NCBI GenBank assembly: GCA_947305795.1
Contig: CAMZEK010000004.1
Span: forward strand, 31,732-95,731
Source: an uncultured Bacteroidales bacterium
GTDB lineage: Bacteria > Bacteroidota > Bacteroidia > Bacteroidales > F082
Direction of reading: 5' to 3'
Length of the DNA: 64,000 nucleotides
The position numbers were made by a program, and so were the translations under genes. Shown here one piece after another: positions 53,489 through 62,060 of this stretch. Within the stretch, counting starts at the first letter, position 1. Each line of letters opens with the position of its first letter. Under the pieces are notes generated by a model, which saw nothing but the letters and a program-made list of their open reading frames with translations, was not told where the DNA came from and did not search any database.

Positions 53489-55549
53489 ATGATAGCAAAA
53501 GAATTACTCGACCCTAGAAGTATCGTGGTCGTTGGAGCCTCCGCCGACATCCATAAACCGGGCGGAAAAGTCTTGATGAACCTTATGAACAGCCCCTTCA
53601 AGGGACAGATTTATGCCGTGAACCCGAAAGAAGCTGAAGTTCAAGGTGTTAAATGCTATGCCAAAGTGGACGACCTGCCACAAGTGGACTGCGCCATTTT
53701 GGCCATCGCCGCCAAATATTGCCCCTCAACGGTTGACATTCTGGCCTTGCAGAAAGGCACGAAGGGCTTCATCATCATCTCCGCCGGATTCGGCGAAGAG
53801 AACGAGGAAGGTGCGGCCTTTGAGAAACACATCGCCGATACCATCAACAGCGTGGGTGGCTCATTGATTGGACCTAACTGCACGGGCTTTCTCAACACAA
53901 ACTATTGCGGTGCTTTCGATGCGCCTATCCCGACTCTTGACCCGCATGGTGTGGACTTCATCACTGGCTCGGGTGCCACGGCTGTGTTCATTAAGGAATA
54001 CGGAATTAGCAACGGTTTGACTTTCAATAGTGTATGGGCGGTCGGCAATTCGGCCCAACTCGGTATTGAAGACGTTCTCGAACACCTTGATGAGACCTTC
54101 GACCCCGTGAAGAGTAGCCGCGTCATTATGCTTTACATGGAAAAGATTTCCGACCCGCAGAAGATGTTGAAGCATGCCCGTTCGCTCATCAACAAAGGCT
54201 GCAAGATTGCGGCCATCAAATCTGGTGGCTCCGCTGCCGGTAGCCGCGCCGCTAGTTCACACACGGGTGCCTTGGCCACTTCGGATGTCGCCGTTGATGC
54301 GCTGTTCCGCAAGGCGGGTATCGTGCGTTGCCAGAACCGCCAGGAACTGACCACGGTTTGCGCCATCTTCATGCACCCTGAGGTGAAGGGCAAGAACATG
54401 GCCGTCATTACTCACGCTGGTGGACCCGCCGTGATGCTTACCGACGTGCTCTCCAACAACGGTATGGACGTGCCGCACATCGAAGGGCCTAAGGCTCAGG
54501 AACTTCTGACCAAACTCTACAATGGTTCCTCTGTCGGCAACCCGATTGACTTCCTCGCCACGGGTACTGCCGAACAACTTGGTTATATCATTGATGCCGT
54601 GGAGAACGACTTTGACAACATCGATTGCATGTGTGTCATCTTCGGCTCGCCTGGCTTGTTCCAGAACTATGAAGTTTACAAGGTCTTGGACGAAAAGATG
54701 AAGACCTGCAAGAAGCCCATTTTCCCGATCCTGCCGTCCATCATCAACGTGAAGGACGAAATCGAGGACTTCATCCGCAACAAGCACCGCATCAACTTCC
54801 CCGAAGAGTGCGTGTTCGGCAACGCCTTGTGCAAGATTTACAACACGCCCAAGCCGCAGCCCGAAAATCCTGAGATGCCTAAGATTGACGTAAAACGCAT
54901 CCGTGAGGTCATCAATAGCTGCGAGAACGGCTACATTGATCCTGACAAGATTTACCAACTCCTTGATGCTGCGGGTATTGCGCAGAAGCAGATTCGTGTA
55001 GTAGACAAGAAACAGCAAGCCGTTGACTTCGCCAACGAGGTGGGTTATCCGCTTGTGATGAAGGTGGTCGGCCCCGTCCACAAGTCCGACGTGGGCGGCG
55101 TGACCTTGAATGTTCGCGACATTGAGACCGTGCAGAAGGAATTCGACCGCTTGATGGCTATCAAAGACACTTATGCGGTGGAGATGTATCCCATGCTTGA
55201 TGGTACGGAGGTCTACATCGGTGCCATCCGCGACCCGAAGTTTGGGCATCAGGTTTTCTTCGGTCTGGGCGGCATCTTCATCGAGGTGCTGAAGGACGTG
55301 CAGAGTGCTTTGGCTCCCGTCAATGTGGCCGAGGCCAAGGATTTGCTGACCAAGTTACGTGGTTACAAGATTCTGCAAGGTGTTCGTGGCCAACAGCCTG
55401 TGAATGTGGACGTTTACGCTGAGCAGATTGCCCGTGTCAGTGCCCTCGTGATGGCCGCTCCCGAGATTGCCGAAATGGACCTCAACCCATTGCTGGGCAA
55501 TCCGAAGAATGTTGTCGCGGTGGATGCGCGTATTCGTATTGAAAAATAA
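53489..55549 (+). CDS. Acetyl/acyl-CoA synthetase (ADP-forming), single-chain
   Basis: A 686-residue NDP-forming acyl-CoA synthetase with alpha and beta parts in one chain. The CoA-binding domain starts ELLDPRSIVVVGASADIHKPG. The succinyl-CoA-ligase-like region contains SSHTGALATSD with the histidine that is phosphorylated, near residue 255. The ATP-grasp domain from about residue 480 contains GYPLVMKVVGPVHKSDVGGV and AEMDLNPLLGNP. It interconverts acyl-CoA, ADP and phosphate with acid, CoA and ATP, typically yielding ATP from fermentation products. The ATG at 53489 is chosen because it begins the family's conserved start and follows the promoter. Confidence 0.92.
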   Translation: MIAKELLDPRSIVVVGASADIHKPGGKVLMNLMNSPFKGQIYAVNPKEAEVQGVKCYAKVDDLPQVDCAILAIAAKYCPSTVDILALQKGTKGFIIISAGFGEENEEGAAFEKHIADTINSVGGSLIGPNCTGFLNTNYCGAFDAPIPTLDPHGVDFITGSGATAVFIKEYGISNGLTFNSVWAVGNSAQLGIEDVLEHLDETFDPVKSSRVIMLYMEKISDPQKMLKHARSLINKGCKIAAIKSGGSAAGSRAASSHTGALATSDVAVDALFRKAGIVRCQNRQELTTVCAIFMHPEVKGKNMAVITHAGGPAVMLTDVLSNNGMDVPHIEGPKAQELLTKLYNGSSVGNPIDFLATGTAEQLGYIIDAVENDFDNIDCMCVIFGSPGLFQNYEVYKVLDEKMKTCKKPIFPILPSIINVKDEIEDFIRNKHRINFPEECVFGNALCKIYNTPKPQPENPEMPKIDVKRIREVINSCENGYIDPDKIYQLLDAAGIAQKQIRVVDKKQQAVDFANEVGYPLVMKVVGPVHKSDVGGVTLNVRDIETVQKEFDRLMAIKDTYAVEMYPMLDGTEVYIGAIRDPKFGHQVFFGLGGIFIEVLKDVQSALAPVNVAEAKDLLTKLRGYKILQGVRGQQPVNVDVYAEQIARVSALVMAAPEIAEMDLNPLLGNPKNVVAVDARIRIEK

Positions 55550-55562
55550 TTGACTATGACTT

Positions 55563-55619
55563 ATGACAATGACTATGACCACTTCACATGTTGTAAAAGT
55601 GGTCATAGTCAATGGTCAT
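55563..55619. repeat. Large intergenic hairpin built of GACTATGAC words
   Basis: GACTATGACCACTT (55571-55584) pairs perfectly with AAGTGGTCATAGTC (55597-55610) around a 12-base loop. With one gap and one mismatch the pairing extends outwards to about 55563 and 55619. The word GACTATGAC also occurs as a direct repeat just upstream (55552-55560). There is no T-run, so a simple intrinsic terminator is unlikely. It may act as an RNA processing or transcription barrier, or be a small mobile palindrome. Confidence 0.75.
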
Positions 55620-55635
55620 GGTAAAACAAAACACT

Positions 55636-55935
55636 ATGATAACTGAAAAAGCTACATACTACCTTGTCTATGCTGCCCTGGTTGTCGTTACCTTTCTGCT
55701 TGACAATTTTTTGCTGAAGAAAACCGACAAGACGAGCCGTATCATTGGATATATCCTCAGTATCATTGTGGATTTGGCCATTTTCGGCTATGGCATATAC
55801 CTCTATTACGCCAAGGGCGAGGATCAAACGGGCTTCGTGCTCGGTGGCATCCTATGTGGATTGTGTCTGCTGTGCCTATTGGGGCGCTATTGGCAGAACA
55901 AGGAGCAGGATAGAAGAAGTGAAAGAAAAGAATGA
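55636..55935 (+). CDS. Small two-to-three-helix membrane protein of unknown function
   Basis: A 99-residue protein. Its hydrophobic segments are YYLVYAALVVVTFLL, IIGYILSIIVDLAIFGYGIYLY and FVLGGILCGLCLLCLLGRYW. It ends in a charged tail (NKEQDRRSERKE). No family is recognised. In-frame ATGs at 55612 and 55618 lie in or just after the hairpin; 55636 is chosen because it leaves the hairpin outside the coding region. The stop overlaps the next gene's start (ATGA), suggesting co-translation with the CotH-like protein. Confidence 0.65.
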   Translation: MITEKATYYLVYAALVVVTFLLDNFLLKKTDKTSRIIGYILSIIVDLAIFGYGIYLYYAKGEDQTGFVLGGILCGLCLLCLLGRYWQNKEQDRRSERKE

Positions 55936-57734
55936 TGAATAGGCTGATTTTCATAGTATTGGCCTCGCTGTGTCCATTGTTTTTGGTGGCTCAGACCGAT
56001 CTCATCACTTTCTCGCGACAAGGCGGATTCTATGAAAACAGCTTTAGTTTATCCCTCGGTTGCTCTGAGGGGAACCATATTAGGTATACGGTCAACGGAA
56101 GTACTCCGACAGCCGATGCGACGCTTTATCAAGAGCCATTGTTTTTGGATAAAGTATTGTATTCAAAATCAAATATTTACACTGTTGTCAACTGTATTCC
56201 GTCCATTTTTTATGCTGTTGATAATGTGGAGCGAGCCATTGTCATCCGAGCCGCTGTTTTTGATGCGAACGACAATCGCGTCAGTCCAGTGGTCACCAAC
56301 AGTTACTTCATCAAGTCGTTAGGCTGCGACCTGCATGGTCTGCCGGTGCTTTCCATCGTGACGGATTCCTTGGCCTTGTTCGACTATGAAACGGGTATTT
56401 TTGTTCCAGGCATCAATTACGATCCGACAGATTCCCTGAAAACGGGCAATTATTACCAAAAGGGTCGAGAATGGGAGCGGGAAATCAATATGGAGTTCTA
56501 CGAGCCTGACAATCAAGGTATCAACCAACAGTGTGGCCTTCGCATACATGGCGGTGCCTCGCGGTTTTTCCAGCAGAAAGGGATGCGCTTGTATGCTCGT
56601 GAAGAATATGGCAAGAAGCGTTTTACGCATCGTTTTTTCGATACGACACCTATTGTGAAATTCAAGCATCTCAATCTGCATCCGTTCAGGTGCAGCAATT
56701 GGCTGCAAACGGGCGGGCAAGAATATCTTGCACAAAACATCGCCTCCAATCTGAACATTGACTGTCTCGCCGTGCGACAAACGGTGGTGTTCATCAATGG
56801 CGAATATTGGGGCATCTACACCCTTGAGGAATCTCCGGATGAGCGTTATCTCGAGGACCATTTCAATGTCGATCTCGATGAGGTTAACTTGTTGAAATAC
56901 TGGGGTGTGCCTGACTATGGCGACCCTAGCGAATGGCAGGGTTTCTACTCTTGGATGCATACTGCCGACCTTACCCAGCCTGAAGACTCAGCTTATGCTT
57001 ACACGCGCATGGACGTGCCAGGGTTCATCGATTATGTTCTTTTTGAGTCGTTTAGTGCCAACCTCGATTGGCCGCAAAACAATGTCCGCATTTGGCAGCC
57101 TGCTACAGGGCAACCTTTCCGTTGTCTCTTTTACGATGGTGACGGATGTTTTTCATGGTATTGGTACGATGCCTTGGAAAACCTTACCAATAGTGGTGGC
57201 AATAGCGTGATTTTCAATCGGTTTTATGAGAACGAAGGGTTCTGCAAGGATTTATATGAACGTTATCTGCAACTCAAAAACACTTATCTCGGCTATGACT
57301 ACATGAAGGAAGTGCTGGAGCGTTATCACCATATTGTGGAAGGCGAGATAGAAAAGCAGGCCGAGCGGTTTTCTTTTCCTGATGACTTGGATAGATGGTA
57401 CACTGACATGGAGAAGACCGACGAGTTTTTGCAATTGCGGTATTCCTATTATGAAACGGAATGGGGATGGTTTGACGTGGATGATAACACGGTTCAAAAG
57501 CCTTTGTTGACTTGCTACCCCAATCCATCGATGGGCGGTTTTGCAATAGGCTTGAATGCGGTGTCGAGTGGCGAATCGGTTATTGAGATGTTTGACTCCA
57601 AAGGTCAGAAGGTTTATGCGAAACAGGTTGCCTCGCACGAAGGAATGAATCGTGTTGTCATTGATGAACAGTTGCCAGCGGGGTTGTATGTAGTGAGGGT
57701 GAACTCGATGACACAAAGGATAATCATATTGTAA
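55932..57734 (+). CDS. CotH kinase family protein with type IX sorting domain
   Basis: A 600-residue secreted protein. It has a signal peptide (~1-20, ending LFLVAQ). A chitobiase-type C-terminal-like domain at ~25-130 contains IRYTVNGSTPTADATLY. A CotH kinase-like domain at ~140-460 contains CGLRIHGGASRFFQQKGMRL, the CotH motif VFINGEYWGIYTLEESPDE and LFYDGDGCFSW. The last ~75 residues (CYPNPSMGGFAIGL, PAGLYVVRVN) form a type IX sorting domain. CotH proteins are atypical kinases that phosphorylate secreted proteins, so a target at the cell surface is possible. A paralogue lies directly downstream. An ATG at 55935 is an alternative start. Confidence 0.85.
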   Translation: MMNRLIFIVLASLCPLFLVAQTDLITFSRQGGFYENSFSLSLGCSEGNHIRYTVNGSTPTADATLYQEPLFLDKVLYSKSNIYTVVNCIPSIFYAVDNVERAIVIRAAVFDANDNRVSPVVTNSYFIKSLGCDLHGLPVLSIVTDSLALFDYETGIFVPGINYDPTDSLKTGNYYQKGREWEREINMEFYEPDNQGINQQCGLRIHGGASRFFQQKGMRLYAREEYGKKRFTHRFFDTTPIVKFKHLNLHPFRCSNWLQTGGQEYLAQNIASNLNIDCLAVRQTVVFINGEYWGIYTLEESPDERYLEDHFNVDLDEVNLLKYWGVPDYGDPSEWQGFYSWMHTADLTQPEDSAYAYTRMDVPGFIDYVLFESFSANLDWPQNNVRIWQPATGQPFRCLFYDGDGCFSWYWYDALENLTNSGGNSVIFNRFYENEGFCKDLYERYLQLKNTYLGYDYMKEVLERYHHIVEGEIEKQAERFSFPDDLDRWYTDMEKTDEFLQLRYSYYETEWGWFDVDDNTVQKPLLTCYPNPSMGGFAIGLNAVSSGESVIEMFDSKGQKVYAKQVASHEGMNRVVIDEQLPAGLYVVRVNSMTQRIIIL

Positions 57735-57764
57735 GATTATCTGTTTTTTAATCAATGATTTCGA

Positions 57765-59387
57765 ATGAATAAAACCTTTTGCATAATGATAAAAGCTTGG
57801 ATTACATGCCTTATCCTTTGTGCTTGCAATTTTTCCAAAGAGCAACCTGATGGGATAGCTTTTTCCCATTCGGGTGGGTTTTATGAGGAGAGTTTCAATT
57901 TGGCTTTAAGTTGTGCCGACACCCTTCACATTCGTTATACACTCAATGGGAGCACCCCTACGTCTCATTCTGCGTTGTATGCTGAACCTCTGTTTTTGGA
58001 CGAAACATTGTATTCGAAATCTGATATTTATAAAATTGTCAATACAATTCCTTCTCGTTTCTATTGCCCAAGTTTTGTCGACAAGGCCATCGTTGTCCGA
58101 GCGGCCACTTTTGACGAAAACGAGAATCCAGTAGGGGAGGTGATAACGAATACCTATTTGATCAAAGCTTTGGGCTGTGATTTGCATGGCTTGCCAATGT
58201 TATCGATTGTAACAGATTCTCTTGAACTATTTGACTATGAAACAGGGATTTTCGTCCCTGGTGTCAATTATGATGTCCAGGATTCGACCACAAAAGGAAA
58301 TTATTGCATGACGGGTAGGGAATGGGAGCGCGCCATCAACATTGAGTTTTATGAGCCTGACAACAGTGGCATCAACCACATTTGTGGACTTCGTACCCAT
58401 GGCGGCGCGTCTCGATGGTATCAACAAAAGGGGATGAAACTCTATGCGAGGCGGGAATATTCCCAAAAGCGCTTTAAACATGACTTTTTCGGGCAGCATT
58501 TGGAGAATGGTTACAAACGTTTGGTGTTGCATCCTTTCCAATGCAGCAATTGGCATCAGACTGGAGGCCAGGATTTTATGGCACAACGTGTGGCTTCCCA
58601 TCAGGATTTGAATATAGATTGCCTCGGGGTGCGTCAAACGGTGGTGTTTATCAATGGAGAGTATTGGGGCATCTACACCCTTGAAGAATCACCCGATGAG
58701 CATTATGTAGCCGATCATTATCTCATTAATAAAGAAAGAATAAACCTGATTAAATGGTGGCGGCACGAAAAAAACGGCGATTGGAAGGATTGGTCGGATT
58801 TCATGCGTTGGGCACAGAAAGCCGACATGAGCAAGGCGGAAGATCAGGATTATGCCTTCTCGCGTATGGATATGCCCAATTTCTTGGATTACTTGATTTT
58901 CGAGACCTTTTCTGCCAATCTCGATTGGCCGCATAACAACGTCATGCAATGGCAATCGGACACGGGCGAGCCGTTTCGCTTCATCTTTTATGATGGTGAT
59001 GGCTGTTTTACCAAGCTGCGGTTCAAAGCTTTAAAAAACGCCGTTAGTAAGAAATATGACAGTGATATAATAGCCTTTTTCCTTGGAAGCGAGGAGTTTA
59101 GAAGAATGTTTATCAGTCGCAGCCAAGAGTTGAAGAAGTCGGTGTTCAGTTACGAGGCCACCAAACCCGTTCTTGATGAGTATCGGAGCCTTGTTCAGGA
59201 CGAGATTTGGCGACAGTCGTCGAGGTTCAATTTTCCCGTCAGTGAAACGCGCTGGATGAGAGACATGGATGCTGTGGACAAGTTTTTTCGCGAGCGCAAC
59301 ATGGAATTTGAAATGGAGATGTTTGATTTTATGAGGAAGTGCCAGGATTCCTTGTTTAATGGAGTAAAGAGCTTAAATACAGAATGA
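57765..59387 (+). CDS. CotH kinase family lipoprotein (paralogue)
   Basis: A 540-residue paralogue of the preceding gene product. The signal peptide here is of lipoprotein type (WITCLILCAC). The chitobiase-like domain (IRYTLNGSTPTSHSALY) and CotH domain (CGLRTHGGASRWYQQKGMKL, VFINGEYWGIYTLEESPDE, FIFYDGDGCFTKL) match the first copy closely. It lacks the type IX sorting domain and stops after the helical end (MFDFMRKCQDSLFNG). The two copies thus appear to be sent to different places: one through type IX secretion, one lipid-anchored. An ATG at 57786 is a possible alternative start. The stop is one base from the next gene. Confidence 0.85.
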   Translation: MNKTFCIMIKAWITCLILCACNFSKEQPDGIAFSHSGGFYEESFNLALSCADTLHIRYTLNGSTPTSHSALYAEPLFLDETLYSKSDIYKIVNTIPSRFYCPSFVDKAIVVRAATFDENENPVGEVITNTYLIKALGCDLHGLPMLSIVTDSLELFDYETGIFVPGVNYDVQDSTTKGNYCMTGREWERAINIEFYEPDNSGINHICGLRTHGGASRWYQQKGMKLYARREYSQKRFKHDFFGQHLENGYKRLVLHPFQCSNWHQTGGQDFMAQRVASHQDLNIDCLGVRQTVVFINGEYWGIYTLEESPDEHYVADHYLINKERINLIKWWRHEKNGDWKDWSDFMRWAQKADMSKAEDQDYAFSRMDMPNFLDYLIFETFSANLDWPHNNVMQWQSDTGEPFRFIFYDGDGCFTKLRFKALKNAVSKKYDSDIIAFFLGSEEFRRMFISRSQELKKSVFSYEATKPVLDEYRSLVQDEIWRQSSRFNFPVSETRWMRDMDAVDKFFRERNMEFEMEMFDFMRKCQDSLFNGVKSLNTE

Positions 59388-59388
59388 T

Positions 59389-60078
59389 ATGAAAAAATCA
59401 GATGTGATTACCTTAATTATTGTGGCCGCCGTAGTGTGCGGTTTCGCTTTCATCCCAGGTGCGTGGGAGTGGTTCAACACGACGACTAGCAACCACGGCT
59501 TGCTGATGAGTTTCTTCAAGTTTGCCATCCTCGGCACTTTTGGTGAGATGTTGGCTTTGCGCATCCGCGAGGGTGTGTACATCAAGAAAGGCTTCGGCTT
59601 GTTACCTAAACTGCTGGTTTGGGGTGTGTTGGGCGTAGTCATTGCCTCTGCCATGACCATCTTTAAGACGGGCACGGTGAAACTGCTGGATGGTGGCTTC
59701 CACCTCAATGGCAAAGCTGCTGAATGGTTCGCTGGCGACCTCAGTTGGGGCAAGTTCTTCGTCGCATTGTGCGTCAGTGTGTTGATGAATACTTTGTTTG
59801 CGCCGGTTTTCATGACCTTTCACAAAATCACAGATATCCACATTGCTGAGACGGGTGGCACGCTGAAAGGTTTCTTCAGCCATCCGCTGAACATTCGCGA
59901 GAAGATGAGCAAAAAAATCAACTGGGACATCCAATATGGCTTCGTTTTCGCCAAGACCATTCCGTTGTTTTGGTATCCTGCGCACACCATCACCTTCTTG
60001 TTGCCGCCCACATTACAGGTGCTGTTTGCGGCCTTCCTCGGCGTCGTCCTCGGCGTGTTGTTGAGTATCAAGAAGTAA
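59389..60078 (+). CDS. Polytopic inner-membrane protein, possibly Mpv17-like
   Basis: A 229-residue protein with about five hydrophobic segments, beginning SDVITLIIVAAVVCGFAFIP. The region GKFFVALCVSVLMNTLFAPVF and the C-terminal AKTIPLFWYPAHTITFLLPP, followed by a final helix, loosely recall the Mpv17/PMP22 pattern, in which a Trp-Pro precedes a membrane segment with Asn-Phe and Pro. This assignment is weak. It starts one base after the CotH paralogue's stop and is closed by the terminator at 60143-60166. Confidence 0.5.
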   Translation: MKKSDVITLIIVAAVVCGFAFIPGAWEWFNTTTSNHGLLMSFFKFAILGTFGEMLALRIREGVYIKKGFGLLPKLLVWGVLGVVIASAMTIFKTGTVKLLDGGFHLNGKAAEWFAGDLSWGKFFVALCVSVLMNTLFAPVFMTFHKITDIHIAETGGTLKGFFSHPLNIREKMSKKINWDIQYGFVFAKTIPLFWYPAHTITFLLPPTLQVLFAAFLGVVLGVLLSIKK

Positions 60079-60142
60079 AAAAGTTTGTAATAAAAATATC
60101 TAACTTATTGATAATCAATACTTATATTTTAAAAAAGTTTGT

Positions 60143-60166
60143 AACGCCTCCATGAGGCGTTTTTTT
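60143..60166 (+). terminator. Intrinsic terminator after the membrane protein gene
   Basis: The stem AACGCCTC / GAGGCGTT has the loop CAT and is followed by TTTTT, 64 bases after the stop at 60078. It isolates the downstream radical SAM/lipoprotein genes. Confidence 0.9.
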
Positions 60167-60181
60167 GTTGTAAAATCTTGT

Positions 60182-60190
60182 TATTTTTGC
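60182..60190 (+). promoter_or_regulatory. Bacteroidota -7 box for the radical SAM/lipoprotein operon
   Basis: TATTTTTGC matches TAnnTTTG, 31 bases before the first lipoprotein ATG and just after the terminator. A -33 element at the normal spacing is not evident. Confidence 0.55.
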
Positions 60191-60221
60191 ATCAACAAAC
60201 ATAAGATAAGAATTGAATGCT

Positions 60222-60617
60222 ATGAAAATCTACAAATGGTTAAGGGGGCTGATGAAAGCCTCGGCACTCACGACGGTGATGTTCATCATGCAGGCTTGCT
60301 ATGGCACGCCGAAAGATATTGATGACATTGTTGAAATCCAAATTAGCGGCTATGTGACCAACAAAGCCAATGGCCAGCCTTTGCAAGGTGTCCAATTGCA
60401 TGTGTTTCATGCCGATGGCTGGTCGGGTTGCCACGACTTTGGTAATTCGGATGAAAACGGGTATTTTGAAATGCGACAGTGGGGCAACATCCATAGGGTT
60501 TCCCAATTGACTATCGAAGTCGAGGACGAGGAAGAGCATTACCAGCCGTTTGACACCTTGGTTTATTCCAATTCAGACCTTACGGATTTGAAAATCAAAT
60601 TGGTAACTATCCAATAA
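60222..60617 (+). CDS. Radical SAM-associated lipoprotein 1
   Basis: A 131-residue lipoprotein. The N-terminal part reads MKIYKWLRGLMKASALT; the lipobox is FIMQAC, directly followed by YGTP. The mature part has an Ig-like/carboxypeptidase-regulatory pattern: ISGYVTNKANGQPLQGVQLHV and DENGYFEMRQWG. The combination Cys-x-Tyr-Gly-x-Pro plus a downstream radical SAM gene fits the rSAM/lipoprotein system described in Bacteroidetes (TIGR04133/TIGR04134-type). The substrate role is inferred, not known. The ATG at 60222 is used; a TTG three codons earlier is in frame. Confidence 0.75.
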   Translation: MKIYKWLRGLMKASALTTVMFIMQACYGTPKDIDDIVEIQISGYVTNKANGQPLQGVQLHVFHADGWSGCHDFGNSDENGYFEMRQWGNIHRVSQLTIEVEDEEEHYQPFDTLVYSNSDLTDLKIKLVTIQ

Positions 60618-60629
60618 AACCTTCATGCG

Positions 60630-60974
60630 ATGAAAAAGCACTCCTTATATAAATGGTTTCGCCGCGTGGCAATGCTTTCGGGCATTCCGGCTTTGACGGT
60701 GATGTTTGCGTGCATGAAGAAATATGGTGCACCAAACGATGTGATTTGGGGTGCTGTTTTGGATCAGGAGACCGACCAACCCATTCCCGAAGTCATCATC
60801 CAAGACGAGAATAGTCATCCATTGGATACAACAGGCGAGTATGGCCAATTCGAACTGACAACAAGGAATTGTATAGATTTGACTTTCAGCAAAGAAGGTT
60901 ATCATTCAAAAGATACGACGCTTTGCCCAACAATGGATGGAACCATCTATATGAAAAAGATTGCTGAAGAATGA
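60630..60974 (+). CDS. Radical SAM-associated lipoprotein 2
   Basis: A 114-residue lipoprotein. It opens MKKHSLYKWFRRVAMLSG and has the lipobox VMFAC, then MKKYGAP, which keeps the Tyr-Gly-x-Pro of its neighbour. A small beta-domain follows (WGAVLDQETDQPIPEVIIQD, YGQFELTT). It is only distantly similar to lipoprotein 1 but of the same layout, so it is likely a second substrate or partner of the same enzyme. It lies 12 bases after lipoprotein 1 and overlaps the radical SAM gene start by 4 bases (ATGA). Confidence 0.75.
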   Translation: MKKHSLYKWFRRVAMLSGIPALTVMFACMKKYGAPNDVIWGAVLDQETDQPIPEVIIQDENSHPLDTTGEYGQFELTTRNCIDLTFSKEGYHSKDTTLCPTMDGTIYMKKIAEE

Positions 60975-62020
60975 TGCTCCAATCCTTCCATAATTATTTT
61001 CGCAAAAAGGAAACACAACTCCACGAGCTGAACTACCTCTTTTGGGAATGTACGCAACGCTGCAACCTCAATTGTCAGCATTGTGGCTCGGATTGTTTGG
61101 CTTCGTCGCGCTACAAAGACATGCCCTTCGAGGATTTCTTGAACGCGATTAAACCCTTGGAAACCAAGTATAAACGCAATTCTATTTTAGTGGTCATTAC
61201 GGGAGGCGAGCCTTTGGTACGCTCCGACTTGGCCGATTGTGGGCGACAACTGCGGCAACACGGCTTCCCTTGGGGCATTGTCAGCAACGGCTATGCCTAC
61301 GACGAGGCCATGCACAAGGAGCTGATGGACGCGGGAATGTGCAGCATTACCATCAGCCTTGATGGCCTGCGCGATACGCACGACGCTTTCCGTAAACGCC
61401 AAGGTAGCTTCGACCACGCCCTTCGCGCCATCGACTTGATTGCCAACGAGAAACGTCTTCCCACCTACGACATTGTGACCTGCGTCAGCCCGATGAATTT
61501 CGGCGAGTTGGAGGCCATCAAGCAGTTGCTCATCGAACACAAGGTAAAGGCTTGGCGACTATTCACCATCGACCCGATTGGTCGCGCCGCCACCGACAAG
61601 AGCCTGCAACTCACTGACGAACAATTCCGCCAACTGATGGACTTCATCGTCGCGACGCGAAAAGAGGGGAGGATTGACTGCAAGTTCAGTTGTGAGGCCT
61701 ATGTGGGTCCCTACGAGCGCAAGGTCCGCGATTGGTTCTATTTCTGCCGCGCGGGTATTACTGTCGGCTCCATCCTCATAGATGGCTCCATTTCCGCCTG
61801 CCCCAACATCGACAGAAGTTATGTCCAAGGCAACATCTATCAAGACGATTTCCTCGACGTTTGGGAAAACCGTTTCCAACCCTTCCGTGACCGTTCCTGG
61901 ATGAAAACTGGACAATGTGCTGATTGCAAGGTGTTTAAGAATTGCCTTGGCGGTGCGATGCATCTCCATGCGAAGGATAAGGGTGGGATAATGGTTTGCC
62001 ATTATCATAAGCTCCATTAG
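60971..62020 (+). CDS. Radical SAM enzyme of the rSAM/lipoprotein system
   Basis: A 349-residue radical SAM protein. The 4Fe-4S/SAM site is CNLNCQHC (Cys-x3-Cys-x2-Cys, residues ~33-40), with another Cys four residues before. ILVVITGGEPLVRSDL is the GGEP SAM-binding motif. A cysteine-rich C-terminal region (GQCADCKVFKNCLGGAMHL, then MVCHYHK) looks like a SPASM/twitch-type auxiliary-cluster region. Such enzymes usually modify peptides, and its two lipoprotein neighbours are the natural candidates. The start at 60971 overlaps the second lipoprotein gene. Confidence 0.85.
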   Translation: MMLQSFHNYFRKKETQLHELNYLFWECTQRCNLNCQHCGSDCLASSRYKDMPFEDFLNAIKPLETKYKRNSILVVITGGEPLVRSDLADCGRQLRQHGFPWGIVSNGYAYDEAMHKELMDAGMCSITISLDGLRDTHDAFRKRQGSFDHALRAIDLIANEKRLPTYDIVTCVSPMNFGELEAIKQLLIEHKVKAWRLFTIDPIGRAATDKSLQLTDEQFRQLMDFIVATRKEGRIDCKFSCEAYVGPYERKVRDWFYFCRAGITVGSILIDGSISACPNIDRSYVQGNIYQDDFLDVWENRFQPFRDRSWMKTGQCADCKVFKNCLGGAMHLHAKDKGGIMVCHYHKLH

Positions 62021-62060
62021 TGGAAATCAAGCACGAAGCACATCATTACGCCTTTTCTCC

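Noticed and set aside
55932..59387. Sporulation genes because of CotH similarity
   Set aside because: CotH-like kinases are widespread in non-sporulating bacteria, and the domain partners here are surface-export modules.
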